Shown piece after piece: positions 26,696 to 36,300 of a stretch of 64,000 nt of DNA (the stretch's first letter is position 1; each line of letters opens with the position of its first letter). Location of the stretch: positions 152,501 to 216,500 of the forward strand of contig NZ_CP134147.1 in NCBI RefSeq assembly GCF_032163505.1. The letters are read 5' to 3'. The position numbers were made by a program, and so were the translations under genes. Under the pieces are notes generated by a model, which saw nothing but the letters and a program-made list of their open reading frames with translations, ran no database searches and was not told the DNA's origin. Origin of the DNA: Streptococcus parasanguinis. Its GTDB lineage: Bacteria > Bacillota > Bacilli > Lactobacillales > Streptococcaceae.

Positions 26696-27289
26696 ATGAA
26701 ACGGAATACGGAAGAACTGAAAGAAAAGTTAATTTCGGTCGGCATTGAAGAAATCAGAACTAACGGGATTGACCGGATGTCTATGCGTACAATAGCTCAA
26801 AAATGTGGGGTGACTCATGGAGCTCCCTATAAGCATTTTGGAAGTAAAGATAGATATATTCAAGTTGTTATGGAACACTTATCAATGTTCTTTTTGAAAA
26901 ATATGATACTTGGAATTGATACTTCCATAGATGCAATAACTCAACTAACTCTGATGGGCTGTAACTTTGTAAGGTTTGCCCAAGAGGAAACCTATCTATT
27001 TGAAGCATTATTTATCAAATTTCCATATAACTATATGGAGTTGTTCCAGGAAACTATTTCAGTCAACTCCTCTTTACCAGGATTTGAACATTTTAAGTCG
27101 GTAGCGTTAAGACTTAAAGATGAGGAAAATCTTTCTAGTGGTGACGCAGAAATTTTGATCCATTTTTGGAGTTTTATTGCTGGTTTGGCTCTATTGGTAA
27201 GGAGTCCTGTTGGAGAAAGCTTTAAAGAAAATGATGTTCAAAAGACCGTCAGAACGATGCTTGATATTTATATAAAAGGAGATAGCTGA
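26696..27289 (+). CDS. TetR/AcrR family transcriptional regulator
   Basis: A 197-residue repressor with a TetR N-terminal helix-turn-helix (residues about 8-54: GIEEIRTNGIDRMSMRTIAQ, GVTHGAPYKHFGSKDRYIQ) and a helical ligand-binding C-terminal domain. The start ATG 26696 follows AGGGAAGGTGGTCAA. Two tandem palindromes in its promoter suggest autoregulation. Its stop overlaps the start of the oxidoreductase gene by one base, so the pair is one operon. Base composition is AT-richer than the glycan locus before it, and the pair is bracketed by a duplication, which supports recent acquisition. Confidence 0.88.
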   Translation: MKRNTEELKEKLISVGIEEIRTNGIDRMSMRTIAQKCGVTHGAPYKHFGSKDRYIQVVMEHLSMFFLKNMILGIDTSIDAITQLTLMGCNFVRFAQEETYLFEALFIKFPYNYMELFQETISVNSSLPGFEHFKSVALRLKDEENLSSGDAEILIHFWSFIAGLALLVRSPVGESFKENDVQKTVRTMLDIYIKGDS

Positions 27290-27852
27290 TGAATGTTTTA
27301 ATAATCTATTCACATCCGAATGAAACAAGTTATAATGCATCAATCCTTCAAACTGTGCAAAAGCATTTAGCACCAGAGCATAGAGTTAAAATAGTAGACT
27401 TATATAAAGAAAACTTTGATCCGGTTTTACGTTTTGATGAAAGGCATAAAAGGAGAGATTTACAGCATAATGAAGATATGAAACCATATAGAGATTTATT
27501 GAGTTGGGCGGATCAGTTGATTTTTATTTTCCCTACTTGGTGGAGTGGAATGCCAGCTATTTTAAAAGGTTTTATTGATCGTGTTTTTGTTGCAGGTTTT
27601 GCTTATCAGAATGGACCTCGAGGTCCGGTGGGGCAACTAGATGGAAAAGCGTGGATCATTACGACGCATAATACGCCAAAAATTTTTCTTCCTTTTTCTC
27701 AAGACTACGCAAAGGTTCTAAAATCTCAAATCTTGAAACCCTGTGGTATTAAACCGGTTAAAATGACACAAGTTACACGAGTGGAGTATATGAGTGATCG
27801 TCAACGGAAAGAAGAACTCGAAAAAATCGTACAGATAGCCAAAAGGATATAA
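27289..27852 (+). CDS. Flavodoxin-fold NAD(P)H oxidoreductase (quinone reductase type)
   Basis: A 187-residue protein of the Flavodoxin_2 family (NAD(P)H:quinone oxidoreductase, KefF/MdaB/YwrO relatives) that binds FMN or FAD and reduces quinones or related electrophiles. Visible elements are the N-terminal phosphate-binding YSHPNETSYN, the FPTWWSGMPAILKGFIDRVF block and the THNTP region. It is translationally coupled to the TetR gene, so the expected logic is induction by a toxic electrophile that the enzyme detoxifies. The substrate cannot be read from the sequence. Confidence 0.86.
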   Translation: MNVLIIYSHPNETSYNASILQTVQKHLAPEHRVKIVDLYKENFDPVLRFDERHKRRDLQHNEDMKPYRDLLSWADQLIFIFPTWWSGMPAILKGFIDRVFVAGFAYQNGPRGPVGQLDGKAWIITTHNTPKIFLPFSQDYAKVLKSQILKPCGIKPVKMTQVTRVEYMSDRQRKEELEKIVQIAKRI

Positions 27853-27861
27853 AAACGTGCG

Positions 27862-27928
27862 TTACAAGTCATGACAGAGCATACAGAAGATGAGTAAAAA
27901 GGCTGAGACGATTTGTCTCAGCCTTTTT
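27862..27928 (+). repeat. Direct repeat, copy 2: response regulator 3' end plus terminator with inverted loop
   Basis: The first 38 bp are identical to 26463-26500, so the last residues and stop codon of the response regulator are present without the rest of the gene. The following hairpin has the same GGCTGAGAC/GTCTCAGCC stem, but the loop is GATTT, the reverse complement of copy 1's AAATC. It serves as terminator for the oxidoreductase and, from the other side, probably for rlmA. Confidence 0.9.
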
Positions 27929-27938
27929 ACTTTGTATT

Positions 27939-28793
27939 TTAAGTCCTTTGTATCTTGATTTTCCCAACCAGCAGCTCAGCTTCGATGGTGATTTCTGTAA
28001 GTTGGCTCCAGTCGATTTTTTCTTGGTCAACGTGAAATAGAAGGGGGGTCATGGCGAGGAACGCCTGGCGTTCTTCAGGAGTTAAACTCTTGGTAAGGCT
28101 GACCGTTTCGGATGAGAGGAACTGGCAGTGGTCTTCAAAATGCTCCAAAATTTCCTGGTTGGAGTAAGATTGCTTGGTCAATTGATCTTGGGCCAACTGA
28201 CGAATTTCTTTTAGATGAGAAGAGGTTGGGACGACCTTAATGATCACCCCTTCTGTCTTTAAGACACGTTCAAATTCAGCGTAATTAGCCGGGGAGAAGA
28301 TGTCCAAAATGACCTCCATACTCTTAGATTGAATGGGTAAATGAGCCAAATCTCCTACAAACCAATTGACCTTCCAGCTAGCATCACTCTTGGCAGCTAG
28401 TTGTACGGATTCCTTTGAAAGATCAAATGCATAGAAAGTAGCTTGGGGATAAGCTTCTTGTAGTTTTCGGGAGTAATAACCTTCTCCGCAACCGATATCT
28501 AGAATCTTGCCATCACAAGTCGGAATTTTTTGTCCGATCGCTGTTAGAATCGGCTCATAAAACCCTGCTTCTAAGATCAGCTGGCGATTTTGGAAATTTT
28601 CTTTGTCATAGTCCTTTGATTGCTTGTTCTGGGGAGCCAGGTTAACATAGCCAAATTTCGCCAAATCAAAGGAATGGGCCTTGGGACATTTAAAACTAGT
28701 ACCCACAAGTTCTAGGTCCAATTGACAGATGGGACAGGCAAAGGCAGTGGCTGTTTGAAATCGTTGTAATTTTGGTTTGATCGGTGTATTCAT
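27939..28793 (-). CDS. rlmA: 23S rRNA (guanine-N1)-methyltransferase RlmA
   Basis: A 284-residue methyltransferase of the RlmA family, which in Gram-positives (RlmA-II) methylates G748 in the 23S rRNA hairpin 35. The N-terminal zinc site is visible as FACPICQLDLEL and FKCPKAHSFD (Cys-19, Cys-22, then Cys/His). The SAM-binding motif is ILDIGCGEGYYSRKL, and DIFSPANYAEFERVLKTEG follows. It is a single gene transcribed leftwards towards the duplicated terminator. Loss of such activity is known to affect telithromycin susceptibility in pneumococcus. Confidence 0.92.
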   Translation of the reverse strand: MNTPIKPKLQRFQTATAFACPICQLDLELVGTSFKCPKAHSFDLAKFGYVNLAPQNKQSKDYDKENFQNRQLILEAGFYEPILTAIGQKIPTCDGKILDIGCGEGYYSRKLQEAYPQATFYAFDLSKESVQLAAKSDASWKVNWFVGDLAHLPIQSKSMEVILDIFSPANYAEFERVLKTEGVIIKVVPTSSHLKEIRQLAQDQLTKQSYSNQEILEHFEDHCQFLSSETVSLTKSLTPEERQAFLAMTPLLFHVDQEKIDWSQLTEITIEAELLVGKIKIQRT

Positions 28794-28900
28794 ATTAGTA
28801 GTGTAACAAAAGAGCCTCTAGATAGCAACTGATGCTTTAATGGGACTAAGTCACACTTTTTTAACGGTTCTACGCGGAATTGAGTGGACCTTGAGTTTCT

Positions 28901-29209
28901 TTATCTAATTTTGTCCACTGGATTGTTCAGGACGGTTTTCAATTCTGGACAATATTTACTTGTCTCAAATTCAATGATCTCATATTGAGCAATCTTATTT
29001 TGATAGAATGGATCGTGTGCAATGATTTCTTGGACAGCATCTTTATTTTTTGCTCTCATGAGAATGATACCGCCGGTCCTTGGATTTTTTCTTCCAGATG
29101 CGATAAAATGACCTTCTGTATAATACTGATTTAAAAAATCTATGTGTTTTTCTAAGAATTTTTCAACTTCATCAAGGGGCTTGATATAGGTAAGATTTAC
29201 AATAAACAT
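28901..29209 (-). CDS. YciI-like protein
   Basis: A 102-residue protein of the YciI family (ferredoxin-like alpha-beta barrel), with the conserved His and Asp in KHIDFLNQYYTEGHFIASGRK and AHDPFYQNKIAQYEIIEF. The biochemical role is unknown; some relatives are dehydrochlorinase-like or bind small aromatic ligands. It is divergent from an HxlR-type regulator across an 87-bp spacer and may be its target. ATG 29209 is preceded by AAAGGAGTCACTT. Confidence 0.82.
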   Translation of the reverse strand: MFIVNLTYIKPLDEVEKFLEKHIDFLNQYYTEGHFIASGRKNPRTGGIILMRAKNKDAVQEIIAHDPFYQNKIAQYEIIEFETSKYCPELKTVLNNPVDKIR

Positions 29210-29242
29210 AAGTGACTCCTTTAAAATAAATGATAAATAGAT

Positions 29243-29273
29243 TATAATACTTTACAAACTACCTGAATAGTAG
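29243..29273. promoter_or_regulatory. Intergenic yciI/hxlR control region
   Basis: TATAAT (29243-29248) is followed by a small inverted repeat CTAC-7 nt-GTAG (29259-29273). It is a candidate operator for the HxlR-type protein encoded 23 bp downstream. Confidence 0.35.
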
Positions 29274-29296
29274 GCACATTTTTGTAAGGAGAAAAA

Positions 29297-29614
29297 ATGT
29301 TAACAAATAAAAATTGGAACTGTAGTATGTCTCGAGTCTTAGATGTGGTTGGTGGGAAATGGAGGATGAATATATTATGGGTTATAAACAAGCATAAGAA
29401 AGTTCGTTTCAATCAATTGAGAAGAGAAGTTGAAGGGATTACAACTATCAGTTTGACACGTGGATTAGATGTTTTAATAGAGCTCCAATTGATTGAGAAA
29501 TATGATTATGAGTCTCTGCCTCTTCATACAGGATATGAGCTGACAGAAAAAGGGAAATCACTGATGCCGATTTTAAAGGACTTGAATCAATGGGGAAAAG
29601 AATGGTTGCATTAA
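29297..29614 (+). CDS. HxlR family transcriptional regulator
   Basis: A 105-residue winged-helix regulator of the HxlR family. The N-terminal Cys-9 (WNCSMSRVLDVVGGKWRMNILW) is in the conserved position used for redox or electrophile sensing in HypR/YodB-type members. The recognition region is RFNQLRREVEGITTISLTRGL and the wing is HTGYELTEKGKSLMPIL. ATG 29297 follows TAAGGAGAAAAA. Divergent transcription from the YciI gene suggests local control. Confidence 0.85.
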   Translation: MLTNKNWNCSMSRVLDVVGGKWRMNILWVINKHKKVRFNQLRREVEGITTISLTRGLDVLIELQLIEKYDYESLPLHTGYELTEKGKSLMPILKDLNQWGKEWLH

Positions 29615-29676
29615 ATTTTCTTCTTTTTGTCACTTTCATCTTGCCACTTAGGTTCTCATTTTGACCGCTTATCCCA

Positions 29677-29703
29677 AAAGGCCGTTTTTTAAACGGCTTT
29701 TTT
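29677..29703 (+). terminator. Terminator after hxlR-type gene
   Basis: GCCGTTT and AAACGGC arms with a 3-base loop, followed by six T. Confidence 0.85.
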
Positions 29704-29736
29704 GCTAGACTGATATTGTCAAAAAGGAGAGAGAAC

Positions 29737-30603
29737 ATGATATTACAAGCTAAAAACATCAGTAAACGGTATGGAAATCATCTAGCGGTTGATCATATTC
29801 ACCTACAGTTTGAAAAGGGAACGTTTAATGCGATTCTAGGACCAAATGGGGCGGGGAAATCAACGACGATTTCCATGTTGATTGGTTTGAAACAACCAAC
29901 GCAAGGCGACATTATTTATGAACCCGGTACTAAAATTGGTGTGGTCTTCCAAACCAGTGTTTTAGATGAGATGCTGACGGTTAGGGAAAATCTGACCATT
30001 CGTGCCAGACAGTACAAAGGCCTAAAACCAAATCGTGTGTCTGATCTTATTGATCGACTAGGCCTGTCAGCTTTCCAAAAGCAGAAATATGGGACGCTTT
30101 CAGGCGGCCAAAAGCGTCGGGTTGACATTGCGCGTGCTCTACTGCACGGCCCAGATCTTCTGTTCTTAGATGAGCCAACGACAGGTTTAGACATTCAAAC
30201 CCGGAAGTCTATTTGGGATTTGCTCTATCAATTGCAGAGAGAAGAGGGAATGACTGTTGTATTGACCACACATTATCTTGACGAAGCAGATGAAGCTGAT
30301 CAAATTTATATTGTAGACCATGGGAAAGTGATTGCTCAAGGATCGGCACTAGATATTAAAAGCCAGTATGCTACTAATATCTTAAAGATTCGTTTCAAGG
30401 AGAGACAGCAGATAGAAAGTCTCAAATCTTCGGGAATGTCAGTAGAGCAACAAAGTCAATTGGAGTATGTTCTTCAACCCGAGAGTGAAAGGGAAGCCAT
30501 TGATTACCTGGTACAAGTTAGAGATAAATTAGCCCATTTTGAGTTTCGTCCAGGGACTATGGATGATGCCTTTATTGCACTAACAGGAAGGGAGGTTCGC
30601 TAA
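29737..30603 (+). CDS. ABC-2 type exporter ATP-binding protein
   Basis: A 288-residue ATPase of the drug/lantibiotic exporter type (DrrA/CcmA-like). It has Walker A GPNGAGKST (35-43), signature LSGGQKRRVDIARAL, Walker B LLFLDEPTTGLD and an H-loop TTHYLDEADEAD. The C-terminal extension is typical of DrrA-like proteins. I chose ATG 29737 behind AAAGGAGAGAGAAC. The stop overlaps the permease start by one base region (TAATG). Substrate unknown; the downstream LytTR/DUF3021 pair may control it. Confidence 0.9.
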   Translation: MILQAKNISKRYGNHLAVDHIHLQFEKGTFNAILGPNGAGKSTTISMLIGLKQPTQGDIIYEPGTKIGVVFQTSVLDEMLTVRENLTIRARQYKGLKPNRVSDLIDRLGLSAFQKQKYGTLSGGQKRRVDIARALLHGPDLLFLDEPTTGLDIQTRKSIWDLLYQLQREEGMTVVLTTHYLDEADEADQIYIVDHGKVIAQGSALDIKSQYATNILKIRFKERQQIESLKSSGMSVEQQSQLEYVLQPESEREAIDYLVQVRDKLAHFEFRPGTMDDAFIALTGREVR

Positions 30604-31445
30604 TGCTAGCCTTACTAAAGCGAAATTTTTTATTGTATTTTAGGAATCGTTCAGGTGTTTTCTTCTCCTTGTTGGGAGCCTTGATTTCCTTTATTCTCTA
30701 TATTATTTTTCTTCAAAAAAATCTAACAGATGCCTGGGCTCAGCTTCCCAATAGTGCTCCTATGTTAAATAATTGGTTAATGAGTGGGACGCTGGCTGTG
30801 ACAGGGATTACGACAAGTCTGGCTGCCCTGACTCAGTTAGTAAAGGACCGTGAACATCAAGTAGATCAGGATCTTTATTTATCGGATCAAGGAAAGTGGC
30901 GGTTAGCATTTTCGTATCTAACGAGTGCAATCATCATTTCTTTTTCCATGCAGATCCTTATGTATGTGCTGATGTGTGGCTATTTTAGAGAAGTTCCAAC
31001 CTTATCTCTATTACCTGAAGTGCTCCTCATTATGCTCCTTAGTAGCCTACTTTCTAGCTTAGTGAACGTCATTTTTGTTTATTTTTTCCAATCAGTAGAC
31101 AGTCTTGGGAAGTTTTCGACCATAGTGGGTACAGCTTCTGGTTTTTTGGTAGGGACTTATGTTCCTTTGGGGGTTCTACCTAATTTTGCTCAACTACTAA
31201 TGAAATGTACCCCAGCTACTTATATTGCTGCACTTTATCGACAAGTCCTCATGAAAGAAGCATTAAGTGAGACCTTTAAAGGTCAAGATAAGCTTCTTCA
31301 AGAGTTTCAAGAAAAAATGGGTGTTCAGCTCAAATGGCAAACTTTATTGACAAAGGAACAAACATACCTTATAGTGTTAGGAGGTATTCTTCTAGCTTTG
31401 GGGATTTGGATTTCCTTGGCAAAAAGATCGAGTAAAAGAAAGTAA
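30603..31445 (+). CDS. ABC-2 type exporter permease
   Basis: A 280-residue membrane protein with six predicted helices, of the ABC-2 permease family. It forms the exporter with the ATPase encoded immediately upstream. A long N-terminal helix (FFSLLGALISFILYIIF), the loop LVKDREHQVDQD and the helix GTASGFLVGTYVPLGVLP followed by MKCTPATYIAALYRQVL are characteristic of DrrB-like permeases. The start is ATG 30603, overlapping the ATPase stop. Confidence 0.88.
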   Translation: MLALLKRNFLLYFRNRSGVFFSLLGALISFILYIIFLQKNLTDAWAQLPNSAPMLNNWLMSGTLAVTGITTSLAALTQLVKDREHQVDQDLYLSDQGKWRLAFSYLTSAIIISFSMQILMYVLMCGYFREVPTLSLLPEVLLIMLLSSLLSSLVNVIFVYFFQSVDSLGKFSTIVGTASGFLVGTYVPLGVLPNFAQLLMKCTPATYIAALYRQVLMKEALSETFKGQDKLLQEFQEKMGVQLKWQTLLTKEQTYLIVLGGILLALGIWISLAKRSSKRK

Positions 31446-31463
31446 GTGAGAATTGGAGTAGGA

Positions 31464-31919
31464 ATGAAGATTCGTTTTGAGGAAAAACAAGATATCCCAG
31501 AAAACGACCCCTGTGTGGTCATTCAAGCCAAGCAATTATCTGATCAAGCACGAGAGGTGATGGAGTATCTCGAACAATTTTCGACAGTGAATCAAGTAGT
31601 GATCCCTATCAAAACAGATGATCATTTGATCATGGTGAAAATTGATGACATTATTCTAGCTGAGATTGATAAGAATCAGCTCACCATTTATACGACAGAC
31701 AAAACGTTCACCATCAGAGATACTTTGATAAATTTTCAACATCGGATTAATCGTCGTAATTTTTTACAGATATCACGCCACGCTGTGATGAATATCGACC
31801 ATTTAGAATCGCTATCGGATAGTTTTTCAGGCAATATGATGGCTAAACTGACACGTGGAGTAAAATCAAGTGTCAGTCGGAAATATGTCAAATCCTTGAT
31901 GGATTATTTAGGGGTATAG
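31464..31919 (+). CDS. LytTR-domain DNA-binding regulator
   Basis: A roughly 151-residue regulator without receiver domain. An N-terminal 50-60 residues of unknown function lead into a LytTR DNA-binding domain (IDDIILAEIDKNQLTIYTTDK, RRNFLQISRHAVMNIDHLESL, SSVSRKYVKSLMDYL). Such stand-alone LytTR proteins paired with a membrane partner form the LytTR regulatory systems of streptococci (HdrRM, BrsRM), where the membrane protein restrains the regulator. I chose ATG 31464 behind GGAGTAGGA rather than GTG 31446. It follows the ABC exporter genes by 18 bp. Confidence 0.85.
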   Translation: MKIRFEEKQDIPENDPCVVIQAKQLSDQAREVMEYLEQFSTVNQVVIPIKTDDHLIMVKIDDIILAEIDKNQLTIYTTDKTFTIRDTLINFQHRINRRNFLQISRHAVMNIDHLESLSDSFSGNMMAKLTRGVKSSVSRKYVKSLMDYLGV

Positions 31920-31928
31920 GAGAAAGTG

Positions 31929-32342
31929 ATGAAACGAGTTATAGCTTATTTTGTATCTGGTATGAGGACAGGATCCTTCTTTTATTTGTGTTTGGTGTTA
32001 TTATCCCATGTCTATCCCAACATCGTCTATCCCGCTGTAAATGTCCGCAACATCCTAGCGATATTTTTGATGAGTGGGACAATGGGCATCTTGACCTTCA
32101 TTCTTGAGGAAGAAGAGTTTTTGACCTATAGTTTGCGTGTGGCTTTGCATTTAGTTGTGACAGCTGCCATCTTAGCATTAACCTACTTGTTTTTTGGCTG
32201 GGGGACAGCCTTACGGAGCCCGATTCCTTGGTTGATCTTTCTAGCCATTTACGGCCTGATCTGGCTGTACCAGATTTGGCAACTCCATAAAAAAACTCAA
32301 CGAATCAACCAAGCTTTGTTGCATCGCAGAAAAGGGAAATAG
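31929..32342 (+). CDS. DUF3021 family membrane protein, putative partner of the LytTR regulator
   Basis: A roughly 137-residue protein with four hydrophobic segments and a basic C-terminal tail (HKKTQRINQALLHRRKGK). DUF3021 proteins are commonly encoded directly after LytTR regulators, as here (9 bp gap). Start ATG 31929 follows GGAGAAAGT; a GTG at 31926 is an alternative. It probably acts as membrane inhibitor or sensor for the LytTR protein. Confidence 0.82.
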   Translation: MKRVIAYFVSGMRTGSFFYLCLVLLSHVYPNIVYPAVNVRNILAIFLMSGTMGILTFILEEEEFLTYSLRVALHLVVTAAILALTYLFFGWGTALRSPIPWLIFLAIYGLIWLYQIWQLHKKTQRINQALLHRRKGK

Positions 32343-32363
32343 TCTCAGAAAAAAGTGTATAAG

Positions 32364-32398
32364 AAAACCACGAAGTTCATACGAAACTTCGTGGTTTT
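32364..32398. terminator. Bidirectional terminator between DUF3021 gene and tyrS
   Basis: A perfect 14-bp stem, AAAACCACGAAGTT with AACTTCGTGGTTTT, around a 7-base loop. The A- and T-rich ends suit both converging genes. Confidence 0.88.
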
Positions 32399-32404
32399 AC
32401 TTTC

Positions 32405-33661
32405 TTAATAAGTCAAAACAAAGTATTTTTTCTTACCGCGACGGATAACGGTCAATTCATTTTCTAATTTATCGCTATCGCTCAAGACATAGTCAAGGTC
32501 TTGGATGCGTTCGCCATTGACGTAGATCGCTCCATTTTGAACATCTTCGCGGGCTTGGCGTTTAGAATTCACTACACCAGCTGTGACCAAGAGTTCTACA
32601 ATGTTGAGGTTGTCTTCTGCTTGGACCTGGTAGTTTGGCACACCACGAAGGCCTTGTTTGAGTTCTTTGACAGAAAGGTTTTTGATGTTTCCTGCAAAGA
32701 GTTGTTCCGTGATGTTGAGGGCTTCCTTGTAAGCTTCTTCACCGTGAACGAGGGTGACCACTTCACGCGCCAAGATCTTTTGAGCCAAACGTTCATGAGG
32801 AGCAGCCTCAAACTGCTTACGGATCTCTTCGATCTCGTCCAGTGACAAGAAAGTGAAGATCTTCAAGAAGCGCACAGCGTCGGCGTCCATCACATTCATC
32901 CAGAATTGGTACATTTCGTATGGAGATGTTTTGTCTGCATTGAGCCAGACGGCATTGCCTTCTGATTTACCGAATTTCTTACCAGTTGCATCTGTGATCA
33001 AAGGCACAGTCATAACATGACCAGTTTTATCTGCCTTACGACGCATCAACTCAGTACCAGCTGTCATGTTTCCCCATTGGTCAGATCCACCGATTTGAAG
33101 GGTGACATTGTGTTCTTGGTTGAGGACGTAGAAGTCGTAGCCTTGCATGATTTGGTAGGCAAACTCTGTGTAAGAAATCCCTGTCTCAATCCGTTTTTTA
33201 ACAGATTCTTTACTCATCATAGCATTGACCGTAAAGTATTTTCCAACATCTCGAAGGAAGTCAATAAAGCTAATGCTTCCGAACCAATCGTAGTTGTTGA
33301 CCATTTCGGCTTTGTTGTCACCATTTTCAAAATCGAGGAAACGAGACAATTGCCCTTGAATGGAGCGAACCCATTCTTGAACAGTTTCTTTTGTTTGGAG
33401 ACTACGCTCAGCATCTTTGAAGGACGGATCTCCAATGAGACCAGTCGCACCGCCAACGAGCGCGTAAGGTTTGTGGCCTGCTAGTTGAAGGCGACGGCTC
33501 GTTAAGATGGCAACCAAGTGACCAAGGTGAAGGCTGTCAGCAGTTGGATCATAACCAGTATAATAAGAAACCTGACCTTCTTCCAGTGCTTTGCGCAAGG
33601 CTTCTTCATCCGTCGTTTGAAATACCAAACCACGCTCTTTTAGCTCATCAAAAATGTGCAT
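32405..33661 (-). CDS. tyrS: Tyrosyl-tRNA synthetase
   Basis: A 418-residue class I tRNA synthetase charging tRNA-Tyr. It has the HIGH-like HLGH motif ([11 protein letters not shown]), the tyrosine pocket [29 protein letters not shown] and the KMSKS-like KFGKS. A C-terminal S4 RNA-binding domain follows (ILVNSK-type: [24 protein letters not shown]). I chose ATG 33661, preceded by GGAGAAAAGACAC; the longer frame to 33691 has a weaker context. The upstream 128 bp before pbp1b carry a -10 (TAGAAT on the minus strand, 33703-33698) and are too short for a T-box. Confidence 0.97.
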   Translation of the reverse strand: MHIFDELKERGLVFQTTDEEALRKALEEGQVSYYTGYDPTADSLHLGHLVAILTSRRLQLAGHKPYALVGGATGLIGDPSFKDAERSLQTKETVQEWVRSIQGQLSRFLDFENGDNKAEMVNNYDWFGSISFIDFLRDVGKYFTVNAMMSKESVKKRIETGISYTEFAYQIMQGYDFYVLNQEHNVTLQIGGSDQWGNMTAGTELMRRKADKTGHVMTVPLITDATGKKFGKSEGNAVWLNADKTSPYEMYQFWMNVMDADAVRFLKIFTFLSLDEIEEIRKQFEAAPHERLAQKILAREVVTLVHGEEAYKEALNITEQLFAGNIKNLSVKELKQGLRGVPNYQVQAEDNLNIVELLVTAGVVNSKRQAREDVQNGAIYVNGERIQDLDYVLSDSDKLENELTVIRRGKKKYFVLTY

Positions 33662-33789
33662 GTGTCTTTTCTCCTTTATAAGTTTATTCATTTCTCTATT
33701 CTACCATAAACCACGGAAATGGCAATGCTTTCCGTCATTTTCTTGTCCTTACTCAAGAAGATTGAACGAGGATTTCTACGCTCTTGTGA

Positions 33790-33819
33790 TTGAAAACAAA
33801 GGGGCTAATCTGCTATAAT
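33790..33819 (+). promoter_or_regulatory. pbp1b promoter
   Basis: TTGAAA (33790-33795) and an extended -10 TGCTATAAT (33811-33819), with 18 bp between the hexamers. Confidence 0.7.
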
Positions 33820-33843
33820 ATAGGGAACAAGGAGAAAGAATCA

Positions 33844-36300
33844 GTGAATCAATTAAAAGAGAAGCTGCAAGAGTTTTGGAAGAAAGTCCAAAAATTCTTT
33901 GCAAAGATGTATACAGAAACTCCGAATAAGGAAAAAAATGAAGAAAGTGGCTGGTCTGTCGGCGATATTTTTGCGACCTTTTTGAGGACGCTCAAACTCT
34001 TGTGGGATGTGATGATCGCCTTATTTGTGTGCCTCTTTTTATTTGGCGCAGGGATCGGGATTGGTTATGCAGCAAGCCTCTTTAGCAATGTTAAGGTTCC
34101 AAAGACAGAAGAACTAGTCCAGCAGGTTCGCAATGTCAGCAGTGTTTCAAAACTGACCTATTCCGATAAGAGCCTGATTGCAGAAGTGGACAGTGATTTG
34201 ATCCGCACGCCGGTAGCTGGAGATGCCATTTCCGACAATGTCAAAAAGGCTGTGATCGCTACTGAGGATGAGAACTTTGAAAGCCACAAGGGGGTTGTAC
34301 CCAAAGCTGTTCTTCGGGCGACGCTTGGATCTGTAGCCGGTGTCGGTTCCTCTAGTGGGGGATCGACCTTAACCCAGCAGTTGATCAAACAGCAAGTCGT
34401 AGGAGATGCTCCAACCTTTACTCGTAAGGCGACAGAGATTGTCGATGCTCTAGCTTTAGAGAGGGGAATGGATAAAAACGAAATCCTAACCACCTACTTA
34501 AACGTCTCGCCTTTTGGACGAAACAATCGGGGACAAAATATTGCAGGTGTGGAAGCCGCAGCTCAAGGGATCTTTGGCGTCTCTGCGAAAGACTTGTCTG
34601 TTCCACAAGCAGCCTTTATCGCTGGCTTGCCACAGAGTCCGATTGTCTACTCACCTTATGCTGCAGACGGAAGCCTAAAGAGCAAGGAGAATCTCGAGTT
34701 AGGTTTGGCGCGTGCCAAAGATGTTTTGTTCAATATGTACCGGACGGGAGCCTTATCGAAAAAAGACTACGAAACCTATGCTCAGTACGACTTGACCAAA
34801 GACTTCATTGCTCCAGATGGCATCGAGAAAACACCGCATGACTACCTCTACTTCCAAGCAATGGAAGAAGCAAAAGAGGCCATGTATGATTACTTGATCA
34901 AGCGAGACAATGTCACCAAGCAAGACCTGAAAAATAATGAAACCGTCAAGGCTTATCAAGAATTAGCTGAGAGTGAGTTGCGCGAAGGTGGTTACACTAT
35001 CCAAACCACTATTAACAAACCGGTTCACAATGCGATGCAGGCTGCAGTCGCGAATTTTGGAAGCGTCTTGGATGATGGAACGGGACTGGTAGAAGTTGGG
35101 AATGTCCTGATGGACAACCGAACGGGTGCTGTTTTAGGATTTATCGGTGGTCGGAATTTTGATGGTAACCAAAACAACCATGCCTTTGATACAGAACGTT
35201 CCCCAGGATCTACTATCAAGCCACTGTTGGCCTATGGTATTGCCATCGACCAAGGCTTGATGGGAAGCAATAGCATCCTTTCTAACTACCCGACTAATTT
35301 CTCAAGTGGTGAGCCAATCATGCACGTGGATAGCCGAGGGACAGGCATGATGGATCTCCGTGAGGCCCTCAATACCTCATGGAATATTCCAGCTTACTGG
35401 ACTTACCGGACCCTTCGTGAAAAGGGTGTGGATGTCCCATCCTACATGAAGAAAATGGGCTATGATATCCCTGAATATGGCATTGAGAGTCTGCCAATGG
35501 GGGGAGGAATTGAGGTCACTGTTGCCCAACATACCAATGGTTTCCAAACCATTGCTAACAATGGGAACTACCTCAAACGCTACATGGTAGAGCAAATCAT
35601 TGATCGAGATGGGGATGTAGTATACAAGCACGAGGCAGATCCTGTTCGTGTTTACTCTCCAGCGACGGCAACGATTATGCAGGATCTCTTGCGCGGGGTT
35701 ATTACGTCTGGTGCTACAACGACCTTTAAGTCACGGATTAGCCAAGTCAATCCAACGCTGGCAGGTGCTGACTGGATTGGAAAAACCGGTACCACTAACT
35801 CAAATGGGGATATGTGGCTCATGCTGTCCACCCCTAATGTTTCTTTAGGAGGTTGGATTGGCCATGACAACAATGCTTCTATGCAGACCTTGACTGGATA
35901 CAACAACAATGCCCAATACATGGCGCAGTTGGCAAATGCGATCTACCAAGCAGATCCAAGTCTCTTCGGAATTCAGGATAAATTCACTCTCGATAAGAGT
36001 GTGATCCGCTCTGAAGTGCTCAAATCGACTGGTGAAAGACCGGGTCGCGTCAATGTCAATGGCCGGGATATCGATGTGAGCGGTCAAATGGTGACGAGCC
36101 TTTGGGCCAAAAACGGAGCGCCAACCACTCAATACCGCTTTGCCATCGGGGGATCGGATAGCGATTACCAAAGTGCTTGGGCAGCGATTCTCGGTAATAG
36201 CAGTGGAAATCAGTCCAATAATAAGAACAATTCGACAACCAATAGTTCATCAAGCAATAGTTCAAATCGAAATAGTTCCAATCGCGGCAATCGACGCTAG
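33844..36300 (+). CDS. pbp1b: Class A penicillin-binding protein 1b
   Basis: An 818-residue bifunctional peptidoglycan synthase. A short cytoplasmic part with a membrane helix ([20 protein letters not shown]) leads to the GT51 glycosyltransferase domain ([25 protein letters not shown]). The transpeptidase domain follows, with the active Ser in SPGSTIKP, the SWN motif in [10 protein letters not shown] and KTGTT. The C-terminus ends in a 40-residue Asn/Ser-rich low-complexity tail. GTG 33844 is taken as start behind AAGGAGAAAGAATCA; the TTG at 33790 lies in the promoter. Confidence 0.95.
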   Translation: MNQLKEKLQEFWKKVQKFFAKMYTETPNKEKNEESGWSVGDIFATFLRTLKLLWDVMIALFVCLFLFGAGIGIGYAASLFSNVKVPKTEELVQQVRNVSSVSKLTYSDKSLIAEVDSDLIRTPVAGDAISDNVKKAVIATEDENFESHKGVVPKAVLRATLGSVAGVGSSSGGSTLTQQLIKQQVVGDAPTFTRKATEIVDALALERGMDKNEILTTYLNVSPFGRNNRGQNIAGVEAAAQGIFGVSAKDLSVPQAAFIAGLPQSPIVYSPYAADGSLKSKENLELGLARAKDVLFNMYRTGALSKKDYETYAQYDLTKDFIAPDGIEKTPHDYLYFQAMEEAKEAMYDYLIKRDNVTKQDLKNNETVKAYQELAESELREGGYTIQTTINKPVHNAMQAAVANFGSVLDDGTGLVEVGNVLMDNRTGAVLGFIGGRNFDGNQNNHAFDTERSPGSTIKPLLAYGIAIDQGLMGSNSILSNYPTNFSSGEPIMHVDSRGTGMMDLREALNTSWNIPAYWTYRTLREKGVDVPSYMKKMGYDIPEYGIESLPMGGGIEVTVAQHTNGFQTIANNGNYLKRYMVEQIIDRDGDVVYKHEADPVRVYSPATATIMQDLLRGVITSGATTTFKSRISQVNPTLAGADWIGKTGTTNSNGDMWLMLSTPNVSLGGWIGHDNNASMQTLTGYNNNAQYMAQLANAIYQADPSLFGIQDKFTLDKSVIRSEVLKSTGERPGRVNVNGRDIDVSGQMVTSLWAKNGAPTTQYRFAIGGSDSDYQSAWAAILGNSSGNQSNNKNNSTTNSSSSNSSNRNSSNRGNRR

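Noticed and set aside
33662..33789. T-box leader for tyrS
   Set aside because: The spacer is too short and shows no T-box sequence or specifier stem; only a simple promoter is visible.
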